The position numbers and the translations under genes are program-made. This document shows positions 33,237 through 45,292 of a DNA stretch of 64,000 nt, piece by piece (position 1 is the first letter of the stretch; the number at the start of each line of letters is the position of its first letter). Under the pieces are notes generated by a model, which saw only the letters and a list, made by a program, of their open reading frames with translations, ran no database searches and was not told the DNA's origin. This DNA is from Desmodesmus armatus (Eukaryota > Chlorophyta > Chlorophyceae > Sphaeropleales > Scenedesmaceae), in NCBI GenBank assembly GCA_007449985.2, contig VIIQ02000008.1:833001-897000 (forward strand), read 5' to 3'.

Positions 33237-33939
33237 TAGTCAAGTGTGGTCTTGTAACCCGCGCAGGCATGCATCCATCAGGCTTGTGCGGGACTGGCAG
33301 TGCATGGCTAGGTAGCTTGCTGCATTGTCAATCTGGGCAGTGCAGAAAATTGGGCAGTCGGAATATCACCAGAAGGTGACAGCTCCCCTTCCCCTTGAAG
33401 GATGCCAGCTGGAAGTGACCCCCCCCCACCTGTCGCACACTTGAACCACACCATGCCCAGTGCATGGCCAAAACAGAAGACTGGAAGAACTAAGGAAGTG
33501 GGTTGAACCATTCCAAGCAAACACACTGTCACACCATCAGCCAGTAGCTGAAACTGTTCTGTTCATCCGGAGGGGTTGGTGGCAGTAGTTTGCTTACTCG
33601 ACAACGTCCGTGTGCCAGCCGTTCTCATATGCTTTTGTTGTAAAAGTTACACTTGGCCATTAGCATGAGGACAGGCTGGCCTCGGGGCCGACAGCAGCAG
33701 CAGCAGGCCCGGAGTGCCAAGCCAGGCGTTCCAACAGTGGCCGCAGCCTTAGCACACCCTGTCGTTCAAAGTCCCAGCGTTGCGTTCGTTAGATCGGCCA
33801 GATCACCCGCTGGTAGCAGGGGCTTGCAGCAGCAGAATCCCAGTTCCCACCTCACAGGTATGTTCACATGGGTGCACAAACAAGCACAGCAACCTGCCAC
33901 ACGCACCAGAGGCTGAGAAACTCCGTTTCACAACCACAG

Positions 33940-36900
33940 ATGGCAGCTTTGTGCTGTGGACAGCACGACAGGAGCGCACCAGCAACAGAACAGCAGCAGG
34001 TGAGGTCAGCGAGGCGATCATGACCCAGTGTGCGCTCTGCAAGGAGAGTCATGTACCGTTGACATCGTCATAGCATGCTCTCACGTATATGTAATGCTAC
34101 TACGTGGTTACTATCGACCTGTTTGTGCTGTACGTGTGCGTGTGCTGGTGGGTGTGCAGGCAAGCCATTCCAGCACCTTCAGCAGCAATGGTGTCCCATC
34201 GCAAGCAGAGCATCAGCAGGCAGCAGCAGCAGAAGCAGGCAGCTGGAACGGTCCAGCCAGCCGGTCATCAACGTACGATGAAGACACGGTGGAGGGCATT
34301 CAGATGAACCCACAAAAAACCATTGCTGCTGGGCTCAACGTGCGGGTGAGTGGCAGCATCAGCATCGCAGCAGCAGCAGGTGCTCTCGCGTTGTTTGGCT
34401 GCCACCACTCGCACCGCCAGCGCTAGGGATGATATGTGAGGCCCACCCTCACAACCCCAGGCCACAGCTACGCTGCACACCAGCAAGATGCCCCCCCCCC
34501 CCTGCCACTCCTCACCAACTCAATATCAACTATCAATCGCCAACTTGCTACACAACCCTTGTCACAGCACCGCTGACAAACTTCCACCTACACACCTCTC
34601 TGCCTACCCCCACCCCCCCCCTGTCTCTGCCTGCCCCCCCCCCCCCCCCAGGTGCGCAACATGGTGAAGCACTTCAACACGCCTAAGGGTGTGTTCAGGG
34701 CTGTTGACGGTGTGGACGTTGACGTGGAGCCCAGCACCATATGTGCTCTGCTAGGACCCAGTGGCAGCGGCAAGACCACACTGCTGCGGCTGGTGGCGGG
34801 GCTGGAGGACCCAACAGGCGGCAAGATCTACTTTGACGACCTGGACGCCACTGACCTGCCAGTGCAGGACAGACAGGTGCGTAGCTATGTGTGGGTGGGT
34901 ATGGGGGTGGGTGGGAAGAGGGGAGGGTGAGTGGGAGGGGCGGGGTGGGGTGGAGTGGGTGGGAGGGTGAGAGGCGAGCGGGGGGTGTTGCACTAAGCAG
35001 CAGAACAGAGAAGGGGGGGGGACAGGGGGTTTGGAGCTGTGCAGCAGAGCAGAGTTTGGACGGTTGGGCGTCCTTGGTGGTGCAGGATGGACGGTGTGGC
35101 GGGGTTGGAGGACCCGACGGGCGGGAAGATCCACTTTGACGACCTGGACGCCACTGACCTGCCGGTGCAGGACAGACAGGTGCGTAGATGCAGTAATGTG
35201 GGTGGGGGGGGGGGTTGGGGGGGAGGGGGCGGAGAGGGGTGGGTGGGGGGAGAGGGGGTGGTGGTGGGGAGGGGGGGAGGAGGGGCCACTGAGCAGCAGG
35301 ACAGAGAAGGGGAGGGGGTGCTGGGACAGAGGGGTTGGGCCGTGCAGCAGAGCGTAGGCTGAGACAGGTGGGGGGAGCCTTGACCGTGCAGGACAGTCAG
35401 GGTGACCTGACCGTGCAGGACCACAAGCAGGGCTGCAGCCAGACGAGCACGTAGCTGGCGCCGAAGCTCCAGGATTTAGGGTGTCCTTCGTGTGTGCGAC
35501 AGACATATATGTTGATGGGGAGAGGGCGGTAGGGCAGGGCAGCAGCGGAGGGCTGTAGCCGAGGGCCTGCGGTAGCAGCAGGCAGCAGCAGCAGAGGCAC
35601 ATCGTGTGGCTCATCTCTTTCAGGGCAGTGGATTATACGAGGCACACACCGTGTTTCTCCTGCTGCCAGGCTGAAGCAGCAGTGAAACGGTGTATTTTCC
35701 AGGGTCGATGAGGCAGGCATACCATCATACATGCTGTGCTAATCATTCTGCCGAGTAAGCTGACAGCTCCCCTGGTGTGCATGTGCTGTGCTGTGCTGTG
35801 CTGTGCTGCAGGTTGGCATGGTGTTTTCAGAGCTATGCGCTGTTCAACCACCTCTCAGTGGCAGACAACATCAAGTTTGGCCTGCAGGTGAGCGCTGTCA
35901 AGATAGTGACAGTAGGTTCCAGAAGGAGTTAGTCAGTCGCCTGTAGAAGGAGCTAGAAGGAGTTAGTCATCAATGGCAAGGGGGGGGGGGGGTGTTGACG
36001 ATGCAGTTGAGCCCTTGTGCTTGTCAGCTGGTGCCTTCACAGGCATAAATTTGATGATGTGTTCGTCATGGCAAGTGTCGGTCACATTGGGCGCCTCCTG
36101 GCCATGTTGCACCACACCCATCTGTGCCACTCCTGTATTTGCAGCGGGTCAGATGTACACCCCTGCTGATACGCTCTGTGTTGCGTTGTGCTGTGTCATG
36201 CTATGCTGTGCTGTGTGTCGTGTGGTGTGCAGGTGCGCAAGGTCCCTGGTGACCATGATAAGCGCGTGGCAGACTTGTTGGAGCTGGTGCAGCTGACAGG
36301 ACTGGGGGACAGGTGAGCAGGGGCTGCTGCACATGCCTGGTTTGCCACAGCATGGCACAGCACACCTCAGATCTGTGTTCTAGAACAACGCAATGATACA
36401 CTGGCAGCAGAGTTGCGCCGGCAGCAGACACACAGAGCCAAGTAGCGTTGAGTGTATGCTCACATGGGTTGTCCAAGGTTCAGATTGCTGGACATGTACC
36501 ACTCCTGTCAGCAGAAGGTTCTCGCAGGTTGTGCACTCACTCTCTCACTCACCCCACTCACTCACTTACTCACACACCTACCCACCCACACACCAACACC
36601 CTCATTCATCGACACTCACTCACTCCCCTCACTCACTCACACTCACTCACTCACTCACTCACTCAATCAATCACTCACTCACTCACTCACTCACTCACTG
36701 ACCCCTCCGCCCCCGCGCGTGCGCAGGTACCCCCGTCAGCTGTCAGGTGGTCAGCGTCAGCGTGTTGCGCTCGCGCGCGCCCTGGCCTCAGGCCCCAAGC
36801 TGCTGCTGCTTGACGAACCCTTTGGTGCGCTGGACGCAGTGGTGCGCAAGCAGCTGCGGACGGGACTCAAGGAGATCGTGCGCAGCGTGGGAGTGACCAC

Positions 36901-39298
36901 GGTGAGTGAGACTGTGTGGAGAAGTGTGACCGAGCAACTGAAGTTCAGTTGGGCCAATGTGTCAGCTGCAGCTGCATCTCAGTGTGGCTGCTTCAGGGGT
37001 ACATCTGCAGTTCGGTGTGAAACTGATTCAGGTCTGGGCCAACAAATGATGGACCTGCCAACTTTATAGATCGGCTACATAGCAGCGTCCAGATTTGGGC
37101 TGCATCATAGCAGAAGGGACGTGTGTGTGTAGGTGGGTGTAGGTGGGTGGGGGTGGGGGGGGGGGAGTTTCCTGGGAGATGCTGAGAGACTCAGTGCTGT
37201 GCTGTGCTGTGCTGTGCTGTGTGCTGTGTGGTGTGCAGATCATCGTCACGCATGACCAGGAGGAGGCCTTTGACCTTGCTGACAAGGTGGTCATCTTCAA
37301 CAGGGGACTCATAGAACAGGTGAGGGCGCACCACACATCATGGTCATGTGCTGCAGCCCCCCCCCCCCCCCCTTCCCCTGTAGCCCTCAGGCTGGAAGGG
37401 TCTGGTGGGGTGTGTGTTAGTCTAGCGTGCTAGACATGCACACCCCTCTGAGCCTCAACTAATGCCAGTGGTTCACCATAAGCGTAGGCGGCAGGCACTT
37501 CTTCCTTCATACAGCTGTCTTACTCGGCCAGCAGTATGACTGCTGCCTCTGGAGTTTACGGGCACCGCTGTGTGGTTGATTGCTGTGCGATTGAGTCAAC
37601 TTACAGCGATCGAGTCGGTTTGGACCAGCGGGGTATACACAACCAGGTATGAAAACCAGACCTGCCGCACCAACGCACATGTCCTGTGCCCCCTGCTGCA
37701 GTCTGGCACCCCCACCGACATCATCAAGCGCCCCGCCACGCCGTTTGTGATGAACTTTGTGGGTGACACCAACAGCGTCCCCGCCAGCTGCCTGCTGGTG
37801 CGACGCAGCGGCTTCAAAAACAGGCTGAGCAAGGCGAGGGTCATGTTCAGGCCCTCAGACATACAGCTCTTCACTGAGTTCAAGTGAGCTGGGGTGAAGG
37901 CGGTCTTTTGGGGGGGGGGGCGCTGTGAGAGAGGCAGGGGGGGAGGGGGTCAGGTTTATGACAGGTTCAGGCCATCAGACATACAGCTCTTCACAGAGTT
38001 AATTGAGTTGGGGTGTGATTTTAGGCCATTTCAAACTAGGCCATTTCAAACCAGTGACGTTTCACAATCCTACTGTGTGTGGTGACGTCACAACCAACTG
38101 TGAACATGTGCGGCTCATGTGCTTGACAGAGGCCGCGTCAGACTCTGAGAGTCACTCCAGCAGTGGGTTTCTGGGGTTCTGGGACCTGGGGCCAAAGTCT
38201 GGAAGCCCGGTGGGAAATAACCCCCTTTACACTCTACAATCCTCCTCTTTCTGAAAATTGTGTTTCTGGAACCCCTGTAAGATGCACCTTTCAAAAAGAT
38301 GATGTGAACGTGTGTGCTGATTACCGCTGTATTTTGGTGTTTGTGTTGTTCAGGGAGTCTGTTGATGGCCACCTGGTGACCCCCGCCACTGTGAGTGAGG
38401 TGGTCAACATGGGCTGGACGGTCAAGTATGTGCTCAAGTTTGACGATGACGTGGAGGTGAGTGAGAGGGAGTGAGAGGCAGTAGATGGACAACGCAGCAT
38501 GAGCATCTGGTTGTGCGACGGCATCGTTCTGAGGATACTCGACAGGCTGCAAGAGAGGCCCCTGCCCATTGCTGTCGAACCTAGCCTGTTTAGGCATGCG
38601 TCCTGGGTGCTGTGTTTCTGTGTGTGGCGAGCGCTAGGCTTATGGCTTGGTTTGCCATCTTGAAAAGGTGCCAAACCTGCTTCGAGTGCGAGATGCATGT
38701 CACAGCGTCGGTGTGGTGGTTTTGTGGTGTGTGGTGCTGGTGTATGTGTGCATGCTGTGCTGTGCCGTGCTGTGCTGTGCTGCTGTCATGATGAGTCAAG
38801 GGAGTGTTACCGCCCCTCCTAGGGGTCAGGCGTGATACACAAAAATATCTAATGGATCCTACTGAACAGCAGCTCGGCCGGTATGATGTGGCAACGGGCA
38901 TGGTTGTCGTTTTTGTGGTTGTTTTGGTGTTTTCCGAAGCTGCCTTGCTTGCTGTGATGTGCAGTGCAGTGCAGGGTGCTGTGTGATGTCATGCAGCGTG
39001 TGAACATGACTATTCGGCTGTATGATCTTGGCATTCATGCGTCGCTTCATTGCTGTCAAAGGCTCCCCATTCTCGGTTAAGTCCCCCACCTGACACTCAC
39101 ACACCCTCCCCCCCCCCCCCCCCCCCCCCCGCCCGGGCCTTTCTTGTGTCCCCCCTCCCTCAGGTTGACTTCAGTGTGAGCCGTTCTGCTGCTGACTCCC
39201 AGCCCATGGACGCGGGTCAGCGCATCTACCTCTACGTGAAGCCCTCAGCCATGATGGCATACGACGACACACAGATAGAGAGCGCACCATTGGTCTGA
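33940..39298 (+). CDS. SABC: Sulfate ABC transporter ATPase, chloroplast (CysA-like)
   Basis: ATP-hydrolysing subunit of the chloroplast-envelope sulfate permease. Exons: 33940-33999, 34160-34345, 34652-34876, 35812-35887, 36233-36312, 36727-36901, 37239-37319, 37702-37883, 38354-38456 and 39164-39298 (about 433 residues). Walker [10 protein letters not shown], signature [15 protein letters not shown], Walker [13 protein letters not shown] and H-loop [15 protein letters not shown] are all present, followed by a TOBE-like C-terminal domain. Exon 4 has one T too many within TTTT (35824-35827): VGMVF-QSYALF is read only if a T is skipped. Alternatively, an acceptor at TTTTCAG/AGC (exon from 35831) restores the frame but deletes VGMVFQ and the Q-loop Gln. 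The start at 33940 is the first in-frame ATG found. A longer transit peptide may come from 33665. Confidence 0.9.
34797..35179 (+). repeat. 303-bp tandem duplication of SABC exon 3 tail
   Basis: The last ~80 bases of exon 3 and its donor (encoding [11 protein letters not shown] and DLPVQDRQ) recur exactly 303 bases downstream, ending at 35179. The copy lacks Walker A. An acceptor before it (35083-35085) would put it out of frame, so it should be skipped. Confidence 0.9.
35779..35809. repeat. (CTGTG)n before SABC exon 4
   Basis: Tandem CTGTG units run directly into the acceptor of exon 4. Similar tracts precede exon 7 (37196-37225). Confidence 0.8.
36530..36700. repeat. (CACT)n-rich tract in SABC intron
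   Basis: Tandem and interrupted CACT units fill the end of the intron before the LSGGQ exon. Confidence 0.85.
37845..38004 (+). repeat. 120-bp tandem duplication of SABC exon 8 tail
   Basis: The end of exon 8 (encoding [10 protein letters not shown]) recurs exactly 120 bases later at 37965. In the copy the donor is lost (agttaattgag). Confidence 0.9.
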
Positions 39299-40145
39299 AC
39301 CAACACGCTGACTGGCTTGATTGGCTGGCTGTTTGGCTGGCTGGCTGGCTGGCTCAGGCGATCTGAGGCAGTTGAGGGGCTAGCTAGCTAGCTGGCTGGC
39401 TCAAGCCGGTGCATGGGCTTGCAGACAGCATGTGTGATGTGACGCGTGTGCTGCTAGCGCACTACAGTAGCTACTTATCAGTGGCGTGTGTGTGTTGACA
39501 GCCAGAGTGCTGGTTTCATGTGCCGTGTGTGCTGGTCAATATGCTCCCTCAGTGGTGCTGCCCCACCGCCAGGGGTGGCCCCTTTTGAATCACAGCCAGC
39601 AGCCCATACAGCTGCTTTTTACAATGCTGAAGGTGCACGCTTGTTGATGTCACGCTGGATAACTAGCTTCCGATGCGCAGTGCTTGGCATGTTGCGTTTC
39701 TTTCACTGCAATGTGTGGTATATTCTGGACCCAAACAGGGTCGAGAAGAAGTGCATTATTTGGTTGGGACACATTTTGCAGTGGTGGCGGTGTGGGCGGT
39801 CAGCCGAGATTGAACACAGGGTCAGGGCTGGCTTGTGGTTGTGGCGGTTGTGATAGTGCCACTGCCTAGCACCAACTGCAGTTGCCACCCTGGCCTTTCA
39901 GTTGCCACCTCACCACTGGTTGGTTGTATCACATCGCTCAATGGCCAGTTGCAGGCCGGTCACCGTTGCGCAATGGTGTAGGCTGTCTGTCTGGTTCAAC
40001 ACTGAGTGAGGCCTCCTGTTGTCGTAAGTGTGTCAGGCCACTGGGTGGTTGAGCAGTCAAGTTGCCGGGGTGGATTACTTGCAATTGCTGTGGCCGATCC
40101 CTTTGCTGAGTAGCCTGGTGGCGTCCCCAGGCGCCTGGTGGCATA

Positions 40146-40439
40146 TCAGGCTGATAGGACTGTGCGTGTGTTTGACTGCACTGCCTGTGTGCGCATGTGG
40201 GTGTGAGGAGCGTACTCAAACAAAGCCACGCGTGTAACAGTATGACCTGCTTCTACAGTGGATTGCATGCTCCACCCACCTCCATTCTGTTCAATAAATT
40301 GCTGCTGAATCGTTGTATCACGCAGCTCAAAGAAAGCCAGCTTTTGCCCTTTTGATGCAAATCCCAAAGCAGGAATGAACTCCACAGAGGGCCATTGTGT
40401 GCTGCACGAACGCGCCTTTGTTGTTCTCATTGCGCCCAT
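40146..40439 (-). CDS. Possible exon of an unrecognised minus-strand gene
   Basis: A 97-codon open stretch whose translation looks protein-like (FIPALGFASKGQKLAFF, FIEQNGGGWSMQSTV). No neighbouring exon was found. A plus-strand alternative exon overlaps it (acceptor before about 40374, donor cctacg/gtaagt at 40455), so the call is tentative. Confidence 0.2.
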   Translation of the reverse strand: MGAMRTTKARSCSTQWPSVEFIPALGFASKGQKLAFFELRDTTIQQQFIEQNGGGWSMQSTVEAGHTVTRVALFEYAPHTHMRTQAVQSNTRTVLSA

Positions 40440-40933
40440 GGGACAGTCCTACGGTAAGTCAGGCTGAGACATGTTGCGGGGTGGGTGATGCAACAGGCAC
40501 ATGCGACAATTGCCCACATGTCCTTGGGTCCTGACAAACCAACCAGCCAACCCAACCAACCAACCAACAAGTCCTTGCAATTGAGCGCAGCCACCTGCCA
40601 TTACTCATGTCAGGTCCGTACAGTTTGGGTTGGCAGTCATGGTGTCCATCCATGCAAGTAAGTCAATGCGCACATATGGTTGCCACTGCTAGGGTTGGGG
40701 TTTTGGGGTTGCCCTAAACCCTGCAGTACAGCACCACAGCCGCTTGTCACAGGCCTTGATAGAGCCCATAGCAAGAAGCGTGCTCTTGCGCAGCACAGGC
40801 ATAAAACACGACAGGAAGTTTGCAGCACGCACACAACCATGCTAGCCGCCTTCTATTGTACTGTGAGGTTGCTTTGTTAGGCTTTCGTTGCCTGGGGTGG
40901 CGGTGGGGGACCCAGTGCTAGTTACATTGTGTT

Positions 40934-41011
40934 CTGTGTTCCCATCTTTGTGTGTTCCCAGTGTCTCCACAGGAAATCTTGCTACCTCCCCGGTTCCGGG
41001 CACTGTCTCAC
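40934..41011. repeat. 78-bp dispersed repeat, copy 2
   Basis: Identical to 4220-4297. Confidence 0.85.
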
Positions 41012-44000
41012 AACCATGCTAGCATTCATGCGAGGTGCATGCGCTGTGGCAGCACCACACCAACCTGAAACGGGTATTTGCTGTCATGCACACCACCAAG
41101 TCCTGCATTCCTGCACACAGCAATTCCTGACAAGTGTGTAAGACAAATGCAAGCATCGTTATGCCACAATGCAAGCACCGTAATGCCATGGCTGCTTGCA
41201 TCGTGGGCAGAAGATAACAAGAACCCAAAAAAGGCCCAATACATGGGTGGCCTCTGCAGGGCCAAAGTGCCTTTGGATGCAGTGCCTGCTCAAAGACAGC
41301 AATGGGGCTGCAACACAAACTATCAACACTCCAACAACGGCTGTGGCACACACACAGGAATGGCCGGTGTGTACGGCGCGTTCCCCAGCTTTCAGCTCCC
41401 GGTTCAACCCAGGTGTAAAACACATAGTATGTGTTTTACAGTAGTACTGCCTCAAACACCACACCAGGAGCCCCCGGTAGACACACATGCAGCACAATCT
41501 ACACGCCTTTTGTAAGCGCAGGTGCCCAAGCCCAATGGCCAACAGGCAGGCTGTGTGGATAGCACACAAGTCCCTCAAACAGTACCAGCGCCTCCTTCCG
41601 CCCCCCCTCACATCATATGAGTGCGTGATGCACTGCCAAGCATTGCCCTTTCATTCTCGCACCCAGCCCCCTGCCATTCCCAGTCGACAGCATTCCCACA
41701 CGACAGCAATCAAGAAGCTGCCGCGTAGTGCCACCACAGAAGGTCTTTGCTTACTGCCGCAAATGACAAGGTGTGGCGATGCTGCCATGCTTACTTACAC
41801 CACATGCACACCACAGCACAGTCAACTGCAGCACTGCAGCAACATCCATGTTGCTCCCAATGCCCCCGTGCATGCGACACGCGCTGACCCCAGCCTTACC
41901 CCAGTGCTCCCCACCCACCATCCCACCAAACAATGTCTCGTTGGCCCCCACACAACCCAACATGTGCACACCCCTGCGCATGCCAGTCAACAGCGCAGCC
42001 CACATGCGGCATAGTTCAAGCCTGTGTAGTGTACAGCTGTGTCTGTAAAGTATTAATGATAGCTGCACTGACCGCTAGGCCTGCAACAGCACCCCTCATG
42101 CTTGTATGAATCCCTGCACCGCACTAGGGCAGCTGCCAACCCACACAAGCCACAACAGACGTGTGGGCCAACTGTCACCATCTGTGAGCTCTCATAAACT
42201 GAAAGGGAACCAACGTTGCCCCAATGCAAGTGCGTATTGGTGTAGCATCCACCCCCCACCCATGCCCACCCATCCAGGCACCCAAGGGTGGCTGGCAGCC
42301 ACAAAGTGCACAGGTAACACTACAGCCAGCTCATGGGGGAGCTCCAGATCATCATCTCCCAATGATGGCAGAACTGGCGGTGCCACAGAGTTGCGCTGTG
42401 CTGGCATGTGCAGCTGTTGCGGCACCTCCTGCTTGCAAATCAAGAGCAGGAGCAACAGATGCGGCTGCATATGCTGCTCAGACGCAACAAACACGCACAC
42501 AAAGACATGGCTTGCCGACATCACCTTTGGTATGATACAGTGCAGGATACAAGGCTGCAGGCTATGACATGGGCCCATCCCGATGACTTGCAGCAGCAGG
42601 GGCTGTTGGAGAGGCATCCAGGCAGACTCACACCAGCACATCTCCCAACACAATGGTGTGCCAGAGCACCCGCATCCTTCGGGGCTAGCAGCCGGACATA
42701 TACCTTCTGACAGGCCACACAGACACCAACACAAGTGGCCAGTCGCCTTGAAAGCCAAGAGATAACCTCCTGAACAAACCCAGGGCCGATAATACAGCCA
42801 GCCACCCTTCCGCTCCCCGGCCCACCAACCAACCAGACAGTGCCTCTGTTATGGACACCCCAAACCACGATTGACTGCTCTACGCCCTCCCCGTACTGAC
42901 AGTTGTGCAGCCAATGGAAGAGACAGACACACTCCATCAGACACAGCAGCAGCTCTTGAGTTGCTATGCAGCCACCTTGACACACCACCATGACAGCCCA
43001 GCACAGTACCTCAGTGTTGCATGCAGCTCCCAGGGCCTGGTGCTGCAAAGTACAAAGAGGAGAAGACAGAACATGTAACACAAGCACACAAGGCTTGCCA
43101 TCATGATGTGTGTTCACACCAAGATGCACAGGACAAGAGTGACCTTTGGGACAAAATAACTGTCACATGGAAAATCACGATAGCAGGGCCCAGACACACC
43201 AATAGACCCCATATAAGAGCCCACATACCGCACAAAACAGCGCCCAAAGCACCAACACCGACTGAGCAGTTGAAAAACAGGACAGAGGATTACAAACCCT
43301 ACTTTGTCTTCAAGCCAGCAGCAAGCTCACCAACAACGTCAAGGATACTGCTGTGTCTGACTGACAGGGAGCTAGGGCTGGATGTTGCCCCCACAGCATG
43401 CAAGCACACAACAGCAGAGCAGCCACTCTACTAAGAAAATCAGTATCACAACATCAATCACTGGCCGTGCTTTAACCCAGGACTGCAGCCACTGTGATTT
43501 TTTGGTCCTCCCGTGAACAGCAACAGCAGTAGCAACAGTCAGCTTCCTTCTACAGGCAGATGAAGGCACACCGCATGATCACTTCAAAGGTATAAAAGGT
43601 CGCCATGCTAGCTAGCTGCACACCAACAGGAAGCCGCCAAATAGCCGTACGATGCTGTCTTTTGTCTTTGATGGGGTGCTTGGCACTGGCCAGCACTTTT
43701 CAAATTCAAAATCAGTGGGCACAAGCAACCAGAGCTGGCAGCAGCGGAGATGCAGTTGGCATCATCAACACTGCCATGCTGGTCTAGCCCATGCACACAG
43801 ACAGCACATGCCCCAAGGCAGCACAGATTACTAATCTGGTGACCACCGGTTGTGGTGATGCAGCGATGCAAGGTGTACTGCCCAAGCTGCTTTGTTGAGG
43901 CAGTTGCAAACAACAAGCACACATACAAAGCCATTGAAGGACGTTCTGGGTGAACGTGCGTGGTCAACTGCACACACACATCAGACAGACACACCAACAC

Positions 44001-45292
44001 ATCGCACAGCACAAACAGTACAACAACAGATCTGAGAGCTGCACACCAACAACCCAGGAGCACCATACACACCTCCTGCAATGCAGTAAGGCTGCACTCA
44101 CTGCTGTGCTGGTGCTCCTGGAAGAGACTTGCACAAGCAGAACCATCCTCCCAGCAAAACCAGCGATGCCAATGCTGGTGTGTTGCAGCAACACCAGAGA
44201 TGCCAATGCTGGTGTCTGTCTGCTGTGAGACCCATCCTGGGCCTACTGGCAGTTCGGGGCACCAGTAAGTAGGTAAGAAGCTACGCCTATGGAGAACCAC
44301 TGGCGTAAGTCAAGGCTCAAAGGGGTGTGCATCTCGAGCATGCTGCCACACCCCCAACTCAGGGGCACCACTTGGACATTGAGCGGCCAGCTGTAACCAT
44401 CGCAGCTTCCACCAGTAACCAGCAGCAGTAACGCTCCAAAAAGCCTGCAGATCGTGTGCTGGGGTGGCGGCGCTCATACCCAACCAACCAACACCAGTGA
44501 TCACTATTCTTGCAGCCGGCGCCCAGCACACGCTGCAGAATCCCACGCACCAGTGCAACAGATACGGCACGTCTCATGGCACAACACAAAACACTAGCGC
44601 ACAGCACCACGGCCGCTGTGTTGCCTCCTTCACATCAAAATGGAGCTTTGAAAGGGCATAGCTATAGCGGTGCAAGTATGCATGCCAGCTCTTGCTTGCC
44701 ATAGAACCTACGTCACTACACATTGGACTGAGCACAGCACAGCACAGCACAGCACAGCGCCCCAGGCATGCAACAGAAAAGCCACACAAGCCTGGAAGCT
44801 GTGGGAGGCTCAGCACAAGGAAGCAGGACCACCATTCAAACACAGCCGCCAGCACCAGCCAACCAAAACAACTGCACTCTGCACATGTGCTGCCGCGCTG
44901 TGGTGCAGGTGGACTTGTGCGCAGCAAAGCTGGGGCAGTAGAACCATCGATCAGGACAGATGATCTGCCCTGCACGAATGCTGTGCAGCAGCGGTGCCAT
45001 GCGACCGATCAAAGGAATGGATGAGCTCAAAAACGGCTTCAACAAACAGTCGCAAGAACCCTACAGCGCATGCACGGACGTAGCCGTGATCGAGACGCCA
45101 ACTGGGACACAAGCACAAGAAGATATACACACCAGCACATCACAATTGATGATGTCCATATCCCGAATTCGATGACGTCACACAGATATCCGAGTCCCTC
45201 AGCCTTCAGCTCACATCACCCCAGCACGAGGTCCATATGCTGAAACAGGCAAAGAATCGCCACCACAGACATCCCTCGACCTTCAGCACGCT

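Larger units (their letters stand above)
31755..33939. other. Calredoxin 3' UTR and spacer
   Basis: TGTAA at 31851-31855 is a well-placed poly(A) signal 97 bases after the stop. Beyond it the DNA is T/G-rich with CTGTG runs (32355-32385) and one copy of the ~50-bp dispersed repeat (33186-33236). A possible first coding exon of the sulfate-transporter gene lies at 33665-33857 (ATG RTGWPRGRQQQQQ), but its phase does not fit the next exon. No other gene was seen. Confidence 0.4.
39299..45292. other. Gene-poor segment with a strand-composition switch
   Basis: To about 40,240 the plus strand is T/G-rich, as in the 3' UTRs of plus-strand genes here. TGTAA at 40233-40237 is a candidate SABC poly(A) signal. 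Beyond it the plus strand becomes C/A-rich up to the minus-strand gene ending at 45293, suggesting minus-strand transcription. Apart from a weak ORF (40146-40439) and one 78-bp repeat, no protein family was recognised. A 36-bp direct repeat (aacaccagagatgccaatg type) occurs near 44165-44218. Confidence 0.4.

Noticed and set aside
33665..33857. First exon of the sulfate-transporter gene
   Set aside because: Plausible transit-peptide sequence and donor, but its phase does not match the next exon; kept only as a possibility.
42521..43129. 202-residue minus-strand open frame
   Set aside because: Same composition effect as above; an overlapping plus-strand frame looks equally plausible, so neither is supported.
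43608..44300. 230-residue minus-strand open frame
   Set aside because: Val/Cys/Leu-rich translation typical of T/G-rich transcribed non-coding DNA here; no flanking splice sites or domain pattern.
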